A stretch of 64,000 bases of DNA from the NCBI RefSeq assembly GCF_000829905.1, contig NZ_CDPP01000005.1:434001-498000 (forward strand), written 5' to 3'. Below are positions 41,251 to 50,196 of the stretch, piece after piece; positions within the stretch are counted from its first letter, which is position 1, and every line of letters begins with the position of its first letter. The notes under the pieces are model-generated. The model saw nothing but the letters and a program-made list of their open reading frames with translations, did no database searches and had not been told where the DNA came from. The DNA is from Beduini massiliensis. Its GTDB lineage: Bacteria; Bacillota_I; Bacilli_A; Erysipelotrichales; Coprobacillaceae. Made by a program: the position numbers and the translations under genes.

Positions 41251-42633
41251 TTAGAATCTGAAATATAAAAACGGATTAAATGAACTATCAACAATAAAAG
41301 CTATACAAATCAACAATAAAATAATCGTCCATACTTTTTTCAAGTTATCTAGCAGTAGAATGCTTTTATTAAAATAATTTAGAATAAATGGGGATATTGG
41401 CATTGCCCCCATGATGCTAACTATTACTATGATGAAATAACTTTTAAAATAATACAGACATTCTGTGGAGCTTAAAGGAAGATGATTTACATCAAACAAC
41501 CCAATAAAAACATCTTTCCATTGGCGAATGTCATATTGAAACATCATAAAACCAATTAAAACTAATAAAATAGTATATAGTCTGCTAAAATAAAGATGTT
41601 TTCCTAAGAACGATTTCAATCCCATTTTTTCGATTATTAATATTAACCCAAAATAGACACCCCATAAAAGAAAATTCCATTCAGCTCCATGCCACAATCC
41701 AGTCAGAATCCAAACAAATAATAAATTGAAAACTAAGCGTGATGGTTTAACTCGGCTTCCTTTTAAAGGAATATAAACATAATCTTTAAACCAACGTGAT
41801 AAAGACATATGCCAGCGACGCCAAAAATCGGTTATATTAACAGCGAATAAAGGATAATTGAAATTTTCCGGAAATTCAAAGCCAAACATCTTCCCTAATC
41901 CTATAGCCATATCCGAATAGCCTGAAAAATCAAAATATAACTGCATCAAAAAAGCAAAAGCAATAAACCAATATCCAAGAACAGACGGATTGGCACTTTG
42001 TAAAGATGTCACTAACTCTCCCAACGTATTAGCTAAAAGCACTTTTTTTGATAACCCCACAACAAACCGTTGAATGCCTAACGTTATTTTATGATAATGA
42101 TGCTCTCTAACTTTTAGCTGTAAGGCTACATCTTGATAGCGAACAATAGGCCCGGCGATTAATTGTGGAAATAATGTAACATAAGTGGTGAACTCTAACA
42201 AGTTTGGATTTGCCTGAACTTTATTGGTATATACATCAATGATGTAACTAAGGCATTGAAATGTATAAAAACTAATTCCCAAAGGTAATAAAATATGAAA
42301 TAATGGCAAATCTTGATGTAACACTAAATTAATATTACGAATTATAAAATCAGTATATTTAAAATAACATAAGATTCCCAAATTAAATAGTAAGGCTAGA
42401 ATAAATAGGATTGTTCTTTTATGATCCGCTGTCTTACTTATCATCAAGCCAAATAAAGAATTAACAAAAGAACTTACTAATATTAATAAAAGATATTTGG
42501 GTTCACCCAATCCATAAAATATTAAACTCGCAATTAAAAGGATATGATTTTTAAATCTATAGGGCACTAAATAATAAATAATGAGCAGAATCGGTAAAAA
42601 GAAAAATAAAAATGTCAGACTTGAAAAGACCAT
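41251..42633 (-). CDS. MBOAT-family O-acyltransferase (AlgI/DltB-like)
   Basis: The 460-residue protein has about 11 membrane segments and the AlgI-type motifs: LPLGISFYTFQCLSYIIDVY, FPQLIAGPIVRY, DFSGYSDMAIGLGKMFG, NITDFWRRWHMSLSRWFKDY and LTGLWHGAEWNFL with the invariant catalytic histidine. It moves acyl groups through the membrane for polymer or lipid O-acylation outside. AAGGAGGTG precedes the ATG. A U-tailed hairpin separates it from the DUF4358 gene, so the two may be expressed unequally. The polymer is unknown; no dlt genes are seen. Confidence 0.93.
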   Translation of the reverse strand: MVFSSLTFLFFFLPILLIIYYLVPYRFKNHILLIASLIFYGLGEPKYLLLILVSSFVNSLFGLMISKTADHKRTILFILALLFNLGILCYFKYTDFIIRNINLVLHQDLPLFHILLPLGISFYTFQCLSYIIDVYTNKVQANPNLLEFTTYVTLFPQLIAGPIVRYQDVALQLKVREHHYHKITLGIQRFVVGLSKKVLLANTLGELVTSLQSANPSVLGYWFIAFAFLMQLYFDFSGYSDMAIGLGKMFGFEFPENFNYPLFAVNITDFWRRWHMSLSRWFKDYVYIPLKGSRVKPSRLVFNLLFVWILTGLWHGAEWNFLLWGVYFGLILIIEKMGLKSFLGKHLYFSRLYTILLVLIGFMMFQYDIRQWKDVFIGLFDVNHLPLSSTECLYYFKSYFIIVIVSIMGAMPISPFILNYFNKSILLLDNLKKVWTIILLLICIAFIVDSSFNPFLYFRF

Positions 42634-42654
42634 TATTTCACCTCCTTTAACTAG

Positions 42655-42681
42655 AAAAAATCTTCGTTTGCACGAAGATTT
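42655..42681 (-). terminator. Terminator between DUF4358 and MBOAT genes
   Basis: Minus-strand nine-bp stem AAATCTTCG/CGAAGATTT with a six-base loop then TTTC. It lies inside an otherwise operon-like cluster and may allow partial read-through. Confidence 0.8.
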
Positions 42682-42683
42682 AA

Positions 42684-43157
42684 TTATAACTTTTTAAAAT
42701 TATTGTGGATATCCTTAGCTAAATCATTAACCATAATCAAAATGATCACATTATCTTTACTATCTACAATGACATCCTTTTCATTCACTTCTACACAAAT
42801 CCATTTTCTTGGATCAATGTTCGCTTCAATATCTGCTTTTGTTTTTTCAACATCAACCCCATCATTAACACGGACTATAACTACTGAATGAGCAATTGAA
42901 CTCATCATTGGTTCACTGACTAATCCCTCTTTAAAATCTAATGCATCTAATCCCAATGCATAATTTAGATTTTCTTGTGATAACGGCGTATTCATTAATC
43001 CGGGTAATTGATCTTCTTTTATACCGGCATATACTTTTTCCATAATTTGTTCTAAAGATAAATCATTGAGATTTTCAGTACTGCTAGGTTTACCAGAACA
43101 CCCGGTCAAAACAATAAGCATTAAACTTAAACAAACGATTAATATTTTTTTCAACAT
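42684..43157 (-). CDS. DUF4358 lipoprotein
   Basis: The 157-residue protein has a lipoprotein signal ending LIVLTGCSG, with the lipid-attached Cys at about residue 20, and the DUF4358 core LEQIMEKVYAGIKEDQLPGL and AHSVVIVRVNDGVDVEKTK. DUF4358 proteins repeatedly lie beside MBOAT and DHHW genes in Clostridia-like genomes, so it is probably an outer-face partner of the acylation system. GAAAGGG precedes the ATG. Its biochemical role is unknown. Confidence 0.85.
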   Translation of the reverse strand: MLKKILIVCLSLMLIVLTGCSGKPSSTENLNDLSLEQIMEKVYAGIKEDQLPGLMNTPLSQENLNYALGLDALDFKEGLVSEPMMSSIAHSVVIVRVNDGVDVEKTKADIEANIDPRKWICVEVNEKDVIVDSKDNVIILIMVNDLAKDIHNNFKKL

Positions 43158-43251
43158 CTCTAAACCCTTTCATTTAAAATTACATTTTTAGTGTAACATG
43201 TCTTATAACAGAAAGGAACCCATCTATTTAAATTTCAAATATTGAAATTCA

Positions 43252-44235
43252 TTAAAGCAAGTTTTTGATTAATTCTTCTTTGTCAGCCGGATGTAAATAT
43301 GCTGGTGCAATATCCAATACGGTTTTACATCCACTCATCCCCTCTTGGTGCATTCTATATGCCGCTCTGGCATAAGCCACTAAAACACTTGAAGTAAACT
43401 CAGGATTAGAATCTAATTTTAAACGATATTCAATCACATGTTTATTTTCTTGATCAAAACCAGTAGTCCCGCTTCTAAACACGACACCGCCATGAGGAAT
43501 TCCCTGATGATCTCTTTGTAATTCATCTTCACTGATAAAATGAACTGTTGTATCATAATCAGCAAAGTAGTTTGGCATAGTTTTGATTGTTTCTTCAATC
43601 TTTACTAAATCAGCACCCTCTTTTGCTACTACAAAACATTCACGTGTATGTTTTTGTCTTGTTGTCAAAGCAGGGTTTTGTCCATCACGAACACTTTCCA
43701 AAGCAGCTTCTACTGGGATCGTATATTGTCTGGCATCTTTTACCCCATCAATTCTGCGAATAGCGTCGGAATGTCCCTGGCTGACACCTTTTCCCCAGAA
43801 TGTATAATCTGCACCATGAGGTAAGATCGCTTGTCCGTATAAACGATTCAATGAGAACATTCCCGGATCCCAACCTGCTGATATAACCGCTATTGTTTGT
43901 CCGATTTTACAAGCTTCATTTACATGGTTAAAATGTTCAGGTATTTTAGCGTGTGTATCAAAACTGTCAACAACATTAAAGCATGTTGCAAATTGTGGTG
44001 TCTGAACAGGCAAGTCGTTTGCACTCCCACCACATAAGATCATCACATCAATCTGATCTTTCATATCAAAAGCTTCTTCCATTTTATAAACAGGCAATGA
44101 CGTATGTGGATGAACAGTACTTGGATCACGACGAGTAAATACACCTACTAACTCCATATCATCACTATTTGTAACAGCACTTTCCACTCCACGGCCAAGA
44201 TTTCCATAACCAACGATTCCAATTCTAATTTTCAT
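43252..44235 (-). CDS. ddh: meso-Diaminopimelate dehydrogenase
   Basis: The 327-residue enzyme begins IRIGIVGYGNLGRGVESAV with the NADP loop, and has LCGGSANDLPVQTPQ, NVVDSFDTHAKIPEH, SAGWDPGMFSLNRLYG and TFWGKGVSQGHSDAIRR, the complete Ddh signature set. It converts tetrahydrodipicolinate directly to meso-DAP using NADPH and ammonia, by-passing the acyl routes. AAAGGGGG precedes the ATG. Together with lysC it links the aspartate pathway to wall precursor or lysine supply. Transcribed alone. Confidence 0.95.
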   Translation of the reverse strand: MKIRIGIVGYGNLGRGVESAVTNSDDMELVGVFTRRDPSTVHPHTSLPVYKMEEAFDMKDQIDVMILCGGSANDLPVQTPQFATCFNVVDSFDTHAKIPEHFNHVNEACKIGQTIAVISAGWDPGMFSLNRLYGQAILPHGADYTFWGKGVSQGHSDAIRRIDGVKDARQYTIPVEAALESVRDGQNPALTTRQKHTRECFVVAKEGADLVKIEETIKTMPNYFADYDTTVHFISEDELQRDHQGIPHGGVVFRSGTTGFDQENKHVIEYRLKLDSNPEFTSSVLVAYARAAYRMHQEGMSGCKTVLDIAPAYLHPADKEELIKNLL

Positions 44236-44417
44236 CTTTATCCCCCTTTATTTTTATCTGGACATATTTTATCACTTTTCCATTTAAAAATCACTACTCA
44301 CTAGCGAAAAATAGAAATTGTTTTATCTAAAAAGGAAAAATACAGTCTTTCTTTATCTGTCAATAGTCGCTAAAAGAAAGAAAACCATGTATAATCAAAA
44401 TAAAGGCAGGTGATTTT

Positions 44418-45572
44418 ATGTTGACATTATCCAAAAAACAAGCTCGACGTTTTTTAATACGTTATCATGGCTTAGACAAACTAAACACATATGGGAAAAA
44501 TAACCGTGGTATTCTGCGTTATCTGCAAAAGGTGGGTTCAATTCAATACGATCCTTTAAATATCGTAGGAAGAAATCCGGAAATCGTTCTATTCAGTCGC
44601 TTTTCTCATGTTCAGCGCAGTACCTTGGATCAACTGCTTTATAAAGAACGGCTTTTAGTTGATGGTTATGATAAAGAAGTCTGTATTTATCCTATGTCTC
44701 AATATCCTTATTTTAAACGTGTCCGGCAGCATTTTGCTCATTACAATGAACTTGCCATTGAATATCGGCAGCAAGAAGAAGTCTATCAATATATTGATGA
44801 TGTTTTTAATCAATTTAAAGAAAAAGCCCCCTGCTCCGGAAAGGATCTTTCATTTAATGCATTAAGTAAAAGCAGCTGGGGAAACAGTCGGATTGCCAGT
44901 GTTGCTTTGGATTATTTGTATGCTCATGAACGTATAGGCATTCATTCACGTAACGGAGCAATAAAAATCTATGACTGCATCGAAAATCTGATTCCCGGTT
45001 CTTATTTGTTAAGTGAAGATCCTTTTGAAGATGATTTATCTTTTATTGAATGGTATACCTTAAGAAGAATCAATAGTATAGGGTTTTATTGGGATCGCTC
45101 TGGATCAGGTTGGCAGGGACTCCATCTTTCCAACAGTGCCATACGAAAAAGCGCAATTCGCTCATTATGTGAAAAAGGAAAGCTAACTGAATTCCAAATC
45201 AAAGATTCCAAATATCATTATTATATTGCGACCGGTCATCTAAAACAGTTAGAAACTCCGATACGTTTTTCACCATTTGTCCGCTTCATCGCACCATTAG
45301 ATAATTTCATTTGGGATCGTCAGCTGATTCAAGAGTTATTTGATTTTGAATATCGCTGGGAAGTATACAAGCCGGTAACTCAACGTCAGTTTGGCTATTA
45401 TGTTTTACCTATTTTATATAAAGATCATTTAGTAGGACGTTTCGATCCGGATCGTACAACGCCTCATTTTATTATCGATCGGATCTGGTGGGAAGAAAAC
45501 TTTGATCCTGACCCTATTTTTAATGACTTATTTGAACAAGAAAAGGAACGATTTTCAAAATTTATAGGCTAA
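44418..45572 (+). CDS. AlkX/YcaQ-like winged-helix DNA glycosylase
   Basis: The 384-residue protein belongs to the HTH_42 (YcaQ/AlkZ) family: LSKKQARRFLIRYHGL, VGSIQYDPLNIVGRNPEIVL, YDKEVCIYPMSQYPYF, SGSGWQGLHLS and FVRFIAPLDNFIWDR. The catalytic Q-x-D version (QYD in SIQYDPLN) places it with E. coli AlkX/YcaQ, which unhooks DNA interstrand crosslinks and removes alkylated bases, and not with the Q-x-Q AlkZ group. GGCAGGTG precedes the ATG. It stands alone and ends at a terminator shared with the convergent ABC gene. Confidence 0.87.
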   Translation: MLTLSKKQARRFLIRYHGLDKLNTYGKNNRGILRYLQKVGSIQYDPLNIVGRNPEIVLFSRFSHVQRSTLDQLLYKERLLVDGYDKEVCIYPMSQYPYFKRVRQHFAHYNELAIEYRQQEEVYQYIDDVFNQFKEKAPCSGKDLSFNALSKSSWGNSRIASVALDYLYAHERIGIHSRNGAIKIYDCIENLIPGSYLLSEDPFEDDLSFIEWYTLRRINSIGFYWDRSGSGWQGLHLSNSAIRKSAIRSLCEKGKLTEFQIKDSKYHYYIATGHLKQLETPIRFSPFVRFIAPLDNFIWDRQLIQELFDFEYRWEVYKPVTQRQFGYYVLPILYKDHLVGRFDPDRTTPHFIIDRIWWEENFDPDPIFNDLFEQEKERFSKFIG

Positions 45573-45597
45573 AGGGATCTCATCGGATCCCTCTTTT
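45571..45597. terminator. Terminator between AlkX-like and ABC exporter genes
   Basis: Stem AAAGGGATC/GATCCCTCTTT with a six-base loop and a short U-tract; convergent genes end on each side. Confidence 0.8.
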
Positions 45598-47230
45598 ATA
45601 TGCTTAATGTATTTAAATCTATAATTTCATCGCATAACTGATATTCTTTCGAGCGATGAGTAATCATAATGATCGTATGGTCTTGCTTAATCTCTTTGAG
45701 AAAACTTAATATATCTGCGGAAAGATGTTCATCTAATGCACTGGTAATTTCATCAAACAGGATAATCTTCGTATTTTTCAGTAAAGCTCTGGCAATCGCT
45801 AGACGCTGTTTTTGTCCGCCTGACAGATCGGTTGCATTCTCATTTAAAATTGTTTCAAACTGTTGGGGCAAAGCCATGATATCCTCATAAAGATGTACTT
45901 TCTTACAGACTTCCTCTATTTTATTACGATCAGGATTAATCAAGGCAAAATTATCATATATAGACAGGTTAAAAATGAATGGGTCTTGATTCACCATGGT
46001 AACAACTTGTGATAATGTTGAGCGGCTGATTCCCGATAAATCCCGATCATCAATCTTAACAGTTCCGAAATCCGGCTGAATGAATCCTAAAATTAATTTC
46101 ATAATCGTGCTTTTGCCACTGCCGCTGCTTCCGACTAATCCGGTAATCTTTCCCGGCTTAAAATGCAGATTCAAATGGGATAAGTTCGGCTGATCACGAT
46201 AGGAAAAGGTGACATCATCCAGTGTCACTTCTCCTTTTAAATTAACTAATTGACAATCTTGATTCTTTTGAAAAGGAACGACTTCTTCTATAAACTGGGC
46301 ATAACGATCAATCGATACGTTCTTTAAACGAAGTTCCCCTAAAATAGTGACAAGTTCACTCAAAGAACCAAACATATTCCCAAAATAAGATTGAATAATC
46401 AATACTGTTTCAATCCCAAATCTCCCTTTAAGACAGTTGTAAACTGCATATCCCATCAGTAAAATCTCCGCCAGCATCGTAATGGCAGGACTCACGATAT
46501 TCTTGATGATATTATTATTGATCATACGGTCATGCTCATAAAGATAATCTTTATTATAATGATGATACATCTGTTTAAATTGGGATAGTAAATGAAAGAT
46601 TTTAATCTCCGACATACCATTCATAATCTGAGAAAAGAACCCTACTTCTTTATCCGTTTGCTGTTTTGCTTTAAACATAATCTTTTCATAATAATCATTA
46701 TAATGATTAAGTAGATAAATCACGATTCCGTTGACCACAACCCCAAAGATCATCAGACCAAAATTGATCTGCCATAAAATAATGATTGATACCAAAAAGG
46801 AAATGACCAGAAATAAAGAGCGTGACAGCCATGTGCCAAAATCGGCTAACTCCTTGATATCTGTATTGACGGTATTAATCAAATGACTCTTTTTTTCATT
46901 GGTGAAATAGTCATATTCAAGATCATTCACTTTGTCTAAAACCTGACTCTGTAATGTCATATAACTGGCATTATAGTAAAATTTAGCGGCTTGATAATTG
47001 GCTATCCTAGAAACTTTTGATAAAATCTTTAACCCAAAATAGAGGATAAATATAAAAATCACTGTATCCATTTTTTGCTCTGTTAAATATTTGATAGCAT
47101 AACTAAACAATAAAGAGGTGAACATATACGGTCCATCCGCAAACAGTGAGGTCACAATCAAATAAAACGTATATCGCTTCTTTATTTTTACTAGCTTAAA
47201 ATACTTCTTTAAAATATATAAATTATTCAT
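45596..47230 (-). CDS. ABC exporter, fused permease and ATPase
   Basis: The 544-residue half-transporter has six membrane helices (about 20-310) and a C-terminal ATPase with Walker A GLVGSSGSGKSTIMKLIL, Q-loop TMVNQDPFIFN, signature LSGGQKQRLAIARAL, Walker B IILFDEITSALD and an H-loop THRSKEY. It should work as a homodimer exporting a drug, peptide or lipid. Its ATG directly follows the TetR stop, so it is coupled to that regulator; the ribosome site is weak, consistent with coupling. Confidence 0.92.
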   Translation of the reverse strand: MNNLYILKKYFKLVKIKKRYTFYLIVTSLFADGPYMFTSLLFSYAIKYLTEQKMDTVIFIFILYFGLKILSKVSRIANYQAAKFYYNASYMTLQSQVLDKVNDLEYDYFTNEKKSHLINTVNTDIKELADFGTWLSRSLFLVISFLVSIIILWQINFGLMIFGVVVNGIVIYLLNHYNDYYEKIMFKAKQQTDKEVGFFSQIMNGMSEIKIFHLLSQFKQMYHHYNKDYLYEHDRMINNNIIKNIVSPAITMLAEILLMGYAVYNCLKGRFGIETVLIIQSYFGNMFGSLSELVTILGELRLKNVSIDRYAQFIEEVVPFQKNQDCQLVNLKGEVTLDDVTFSYRDQPNLSHLNLHFKPGKITGLVGSSGSGKSTIMKLILGFIQPDFGTVKIDDRDLSGISRSTLSQVVTMVNQDPFIFNLSIYDNFALINPDRNKIEEVCKKVHLYEDIMALPQQFETILNENATDLSGGQKQRLAIARALLKNTKIILFDEITSALDEHLSADILSFLKEIKQDHTIIMITHRSKEYQLCDEIIDLNTLSI

Positions 47231-47776
47231 CTATTTGAATCGGTCTATCGCATTTCTGACCAATTCTTCTATCTCTCCTTTACTTAAAATGATCGTTCCC
47301 GCATAAATTTGGGTGGCAATCCCATGACTATAGAAACGAACATCACGATATAAATCTTCTGCCTGTTTTCTTGATAATACATATTGCTTTTGACAATTTG
47401 CGATAGTTTCTAAATTCCATGAAGAAGTTAATACCTCGCTCATATTTCTGCTTTCGATTAACGGATGAACAAACAAAGCACCAAATAAGTGTCTTTCTTC
47501 ACTGGCAAAATGAATGTATGCAGAAGCAATACTAAACAATTCATCGTTCGTATCATGATATTTTTTTATAAAAGCATCATATTGTTCATCAATTTTTACC
47601 TTTGTATACTGTTTTAATTCTTCCATATTTTTAAAATTTTTAAAAATAGGTTGTGTCGAACACCCTAACCGGTTCGCTAAAGAGCGGGCATTTAGCTGTT
47701 CAATTCCCTCCGTTTTAATCATCATATATGCCTGATCAATAATCTCTTCTTTACTTACTTTTGGACGTGGCGGCAT
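47231..47776 (-). CDS. TetR-family repressor of the ABC exporter
   Basis: About 181 residues. The N-terminal helix-turn-helix reads VSKEEIIDQAYMMIKTEG then LNARSLANRLGCSTQPIFKNF (in two pieces), the TetR pattern; the C-terminal two-thirds is a helical ligand domain. The ATG at 47782 sits one base from AAAGGGG, so the ATG at 47776 is preferred. A tandem pair of palindromes lies just upstream (47793-47820) and would serve for self-repression and control of the exporter that follows. The inducer is unknown. Confidence 0.88.
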   Translation of the reverse strand: MPPRPKVSKEEIIDQAYMMIKTEGIEQLNARSLANRLGCSTQPIFKNFKNMEELKQYTKVKIDEQYDAFIKKYHDTNDELFSIASAYIHFASEERHLFGALFVHPLIESRNMSEVLTSSWNLETIANCQKQYVLSRKQAEDLYRDVRFYSHGIATQIYAGTIILSKGEIEELVRNAIDRFK

Positions 47777-47792
47777 CTTCATTCCCCTTTCA

Positions 47793-47820
47793 ATAACATT
47801 TGTTATATAACACTTGTTAT
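47793..47820 (-). promoter_or_regulatory. Tandem palindromic operator of the TetR gene
   Basis: Two contiguous 14-bp palindromes, ATAACATTTGTTAT (47793-47806) and ATAACACTTGTTAT (47807-47820), lie 16 bases before the TetR start. Head-to-tail units of equal length suggest two bound dimers. Confidence 0.65.
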
Positions 47821-47851
47821 TTTATATTGTTTAATCTGTATTGTCAATAGG

Positions 47852-47888
47852 CATAAAAGAAAAGATACCTTTTTTTTACTAGGCATCT
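47852..47888 (-). terminator. Terminator of the RpiR regulator gene
   Basis: Minus-strand stem AGATGCC/GGTATCT with an A-rich loop then TTTTCTTTT, overlapping the stop. Confidence 0.7.
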
Positions 47889-48741
47889 AATAATCATAAC
47901 GACGTATTTTCTGATAATAAGTCAATTTATTTTTCAAGTTTTGTTCATAATCCTTTGAAAAAAAGCAAAGGAATAAGACATCGAGTATATATAATAACGA
48001 TAAGCGGGTTGAAAAAGAAGATAATTTATGATAGTGATTTTCTGTTGAGCATAAATATAAATGATAGTCTGCACATTTTTTAATCTCAAAATCTTCTGTT
48101 GAAGAAATCAATAAAATGGGCGTGCGGTTTTCTTTTAAACAACGGATAATGCGTTCTACTAACAATCCTCTTCCACCAAACGATATCACGATCGCTAAAT
48201 GCTGTTCATTGCTGTAAGAGGCTGTCAAACGCTGGCTGTATTCTTCTTTAGGAACGTTGATTTCAATACCGATTTCCTGCATCTGAAATTGGAAGTTCTC
48301 GGCAAAATGAAGATTTCCGGCAGAAGTATAAATATCGATTTTTTCCGCTCTTTTCATTGCATTCACAGAAAACAACAGCTGATCTAAATCAAAAAGATTA
48401 AACGTGGATAACAACGTTTGCTTATAATCTTCCATCATTCCCGTCATAATCTGATGGTGGGTTTGATTCGGTTTGATTGGGAAATCAAAATCAAAGTCTA
48501 AATTATCTTCTATATAGTTTTGAATAGAATAAGAAACTTTTACTTTAAATTCAGAAACACCGGATAATCCTAGTTTTTCGCATAACCGATAAAGCGTAGG
48601 AGTGGAGACAAAACAACGTTCACAAATGTCTTTTGTTTTTAAGTGCAAAAATTCATCTGGATGTTGTAAAACGAAATCGATGATAGAGTGTTCATTGCCG
48701 GTTAAGTTTTCAATAGTTTTTAATTGTGTAAATATATTCAT
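47887..48741 (-). CDS. MurR/RpiR-family regulator
   Basis: The 284-residue protein has the RpiR N-terminal helix-turn-helix (LKTKDICERCFVSTPTLYRL then CEKLGLSGVSEFKVKV) and a C-terminal SIS domain (about 110-260) with IDIYTSAGNLHFAENF and VISFGGRG, which binds a phosphosugar. It is 79 bases downstream of the lone PTS EIIB gene, with a terminator in between, so it probably controls that PTS. AAGGAG precedes the ATG. Confidence 0.88.
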   Translation of the reverse strand: MNIFTQLKTIENLTGNEHSIIDFVLQHPDEFLHLKTKDICERCFVSTPTLYRLCEKLGLSGVSEFKVKVSYSIQNYIEDNLDFDFDFPIKPNQTHHQIMTGMMEDYKQTLLSTFNLFDLDQLLFSVNAMKRAEKIDIYTSAGNLHFAENFQFQMQEIGIEINVPKEEYSQRLTASYSNEQHLAIVISFGGRGLLVERIIRCLKENRTPILLISSTEDFEIKKCADYHLYLCSTENHYHKLSSFSTRLSLLYILDVLFLCFFSKDYEQNLKNKLTYYQKIRRYDY

Positions 48742-48772
48742 GCTTTCACTCCTTGCCTAACATATAAACAGT

Positions 48773-48811
48773 AAAAATCAACTCTATTTTTTAAATTTAA
48801 AGTTGATTTTT
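48773..48811 (-). terminator. Terminator of the PTS EIIB gene
   Basis: Minus-strand stem AAAATCAACT/AGTTGATTTT with a 17-base AT-rich loop and T-tail. Confidence 0.75.
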
Positions 48812-48820
48812 AACTAAAGA

Positions 48821-49132
48821 TTATTTTTCTAATAACGCTAATGCTTTTTCTAAAACACTTTTTCCATTCATCAACCCATAATCACGTGTATCTATGACAT
48901 CTACCGGAATCGGATCAGCTGCTTTTTGAATACGTTTTAATTCATAACGAACTTGCGGTCCTAATAACACTACCTGCCAGCCTTGTTCCTTCAGCATCTC
49001 CAAACGAACGCTTGATGCTCCTACTGCTTTAATTTCAATTTCCAATCCTTTTTCCTGAGCTGCTTTTTTCATGTTTTCAACAAGCAAACTGGTAGACATT
49101 CCGGCATTACACGCCAAAAGTATTTTAATCAT
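48821..49132 (-). CDS. PTS lactose/cellobiose-type EIIB subunit
   Basis: The 103-residue protein is a complete EIIB of the lactose/chitobiose class: IKILLACNAGMSTSLLV with the phosphorylated Cys8, VVLLGPQVRYELKRIQ and DVIDTRDYGLMNG. It relays phosphate from EIIA to sugar entering through EIIC. No EIIA or EIIC is beside it, only an RpiR regulator, so it is an orphan subunit. AAGGGGG precedes the ATG. Divergent from an EIIB-like fusion protein 440 bases away. Confidence 0.93.
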   Translation of the reverse strand: MIKILLACNAGMSTSLLVENMKKAAQEKGLEIEIKAVGASSVRLEMLKEQGWQVVLLGPQVRYELKRIQKAADPIPVDVIDTRDYGLMNGKSVLEKALALLEK

Positions 49133-49574
49133 TGTATTTCCCCCTTATTGCAACTAAATTGCTACATTTTTATTTAGTGAAGGAGAATCACTATCATCAT
49201 GGGTATATAATAAGAGTAACCTAATTCTAATGTAAATTCATTATATAGAAAACTGACGAATGGGTTCCCTTGTGTGCACGGTCAATCCTTTGATTTAAAT
49301 CAGTGATATAGTGATTGCTCTCCTCACCTTCCATTATAGGGATATCTTTCACTTCAACAACAGATTGAAAAAGAATGATATATTTTTAACATCATTTATC
49401 TTGATAATGAAAATGAATATGAGAAATTCATTTCAAAATAGGTTCTTCTTTAAAGAATTCTCATTCTAAGAAATGATAGCCGTTAAATATATGAGAATTT
49501 CTTTTCTATTTTATTTGTCGCTGTTTCCATCTTTGCCAAATGAATTATAATGAAAGCGAAATGGAGGAATCAAA
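49133..49574. other. Divergent intergenic region with repeated ATGAGAA(A/T)TTC sites
   Basis: No gene is visible in these 442 bases. Three copies of ATGAGAA-W-TTC-type sequence occur: 49419-49429, 49455-49464 (inverted, one base shorter) and 49491-49501. The first lies in a larger inverted repeat AAATGAA/TTCATTT (49411-49433). TATAAT at 49546-49551 is the likely -10 of the plus-strand gene. Operators for the RpiR or EIIB-like protein are plausible. Confidence 0.45.
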
Positions 49575-50159
49575 ATGAACCTTTTCTACAAAGACCTATC
49601 TTATACCTTCTTTTATCTGTGGGTCAAAAAACGTTATCTGAATGACTTTAAAATAAGTAAAGTCGGAGATTCAGCCGTCTTTACCAAATCCGTTTCTCAA
49701 TACACCATCACAATTTCTTTTTATCCTAACCATATTATCGAAGAACAAATTCTCGATAAAGAAGACAAAGTCTCCTATTATATGCATTATGAATTTATTG
49801 ATGTATTACAAGCCAGTCGATTTATTTCCGATTTGATACAATACATTAATAATTTAGATATCCAAAAACGCAAGATTTTATTATGCTGCAGTTGCGGTAT
49901 CACTTCTACTTTTTTTGTGGAGCAGCTTCAAAACAATATTTGTGCCTGTCAGCTCAATATTAAATTAGAGGCGATGGATCTTTACACTTTGACACAAGAG
50001 AAACCAGAAGCAGATTTAATTTTGCTTTCACCGCAGGTTGGACATTGTTATCATTCACTTTCTGCTTTATTTCCCAATCATATCGTAAAAATTCCCATTA
50101 CTGATTATGCCGCTTACCACTATGCAAATATTATTCAATTAATTAAAAACTATCTTTGA
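49575..50159 (+). CDS. Unknown N-terminal domain fused to an EIIB-like domain
   Basis: The 194-residue protein splits into an unfamiliar N-terminal half (residues 1-95, alpha/beta, rich in Tyr and Phe) and a C-terminal half that follows the EIIB fold: RKILLCCSCGITSTFFVEQL, ADLILLSPQVGH and IPITDYAAYHYANIIQLI. These align with KILLACNAGMSTS, VVLLGPQVRY and DVIDTRDYG of the EIIB at 48821. The phospho-Cys is kept as C105, flanked unusually by C104 and C107. GGAGG precedes the ATG. Since it is divergent from EIIB and RpiR genes, a sensor of PTS phosphorylation is an attractive guess, but no DNA-binding motif is seen. Confidence 0.75.
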   Translation: MNLFYKDLSYTFFYLWVKKRYLNDFKISKVGDSAVFTKSVSQYTITISFYPNHIIEEQILDKEDKVSYYMHYEFIDVLQASRFISDLIQYINNLDIQKRKILLCCSCGITSTFFVEQLQNNICACQLNIKLEAMDLYTLTQEKPEADLILLSPQVGHCYHSLSALFPNHIVKIPITDYAAYHYANIIQLIKNYL

Positions 50160-50163
50160 TCAA

Positions 50164-50196
50164 AATAAAAAAGGAGAGTAATCTGATTAATCTCCC
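50164..50196 (-). terminator. Terminator of the GTPase/DUF89 operon
   Basis: Minus-strand stem GGAGA/TCTCC with inner TAATC/GATTA pairing, then TTTTTTATTTT; overlaps the DUF89 stop and lies just past the convergent EIIB-fusion gene. Confidence 0.75.
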
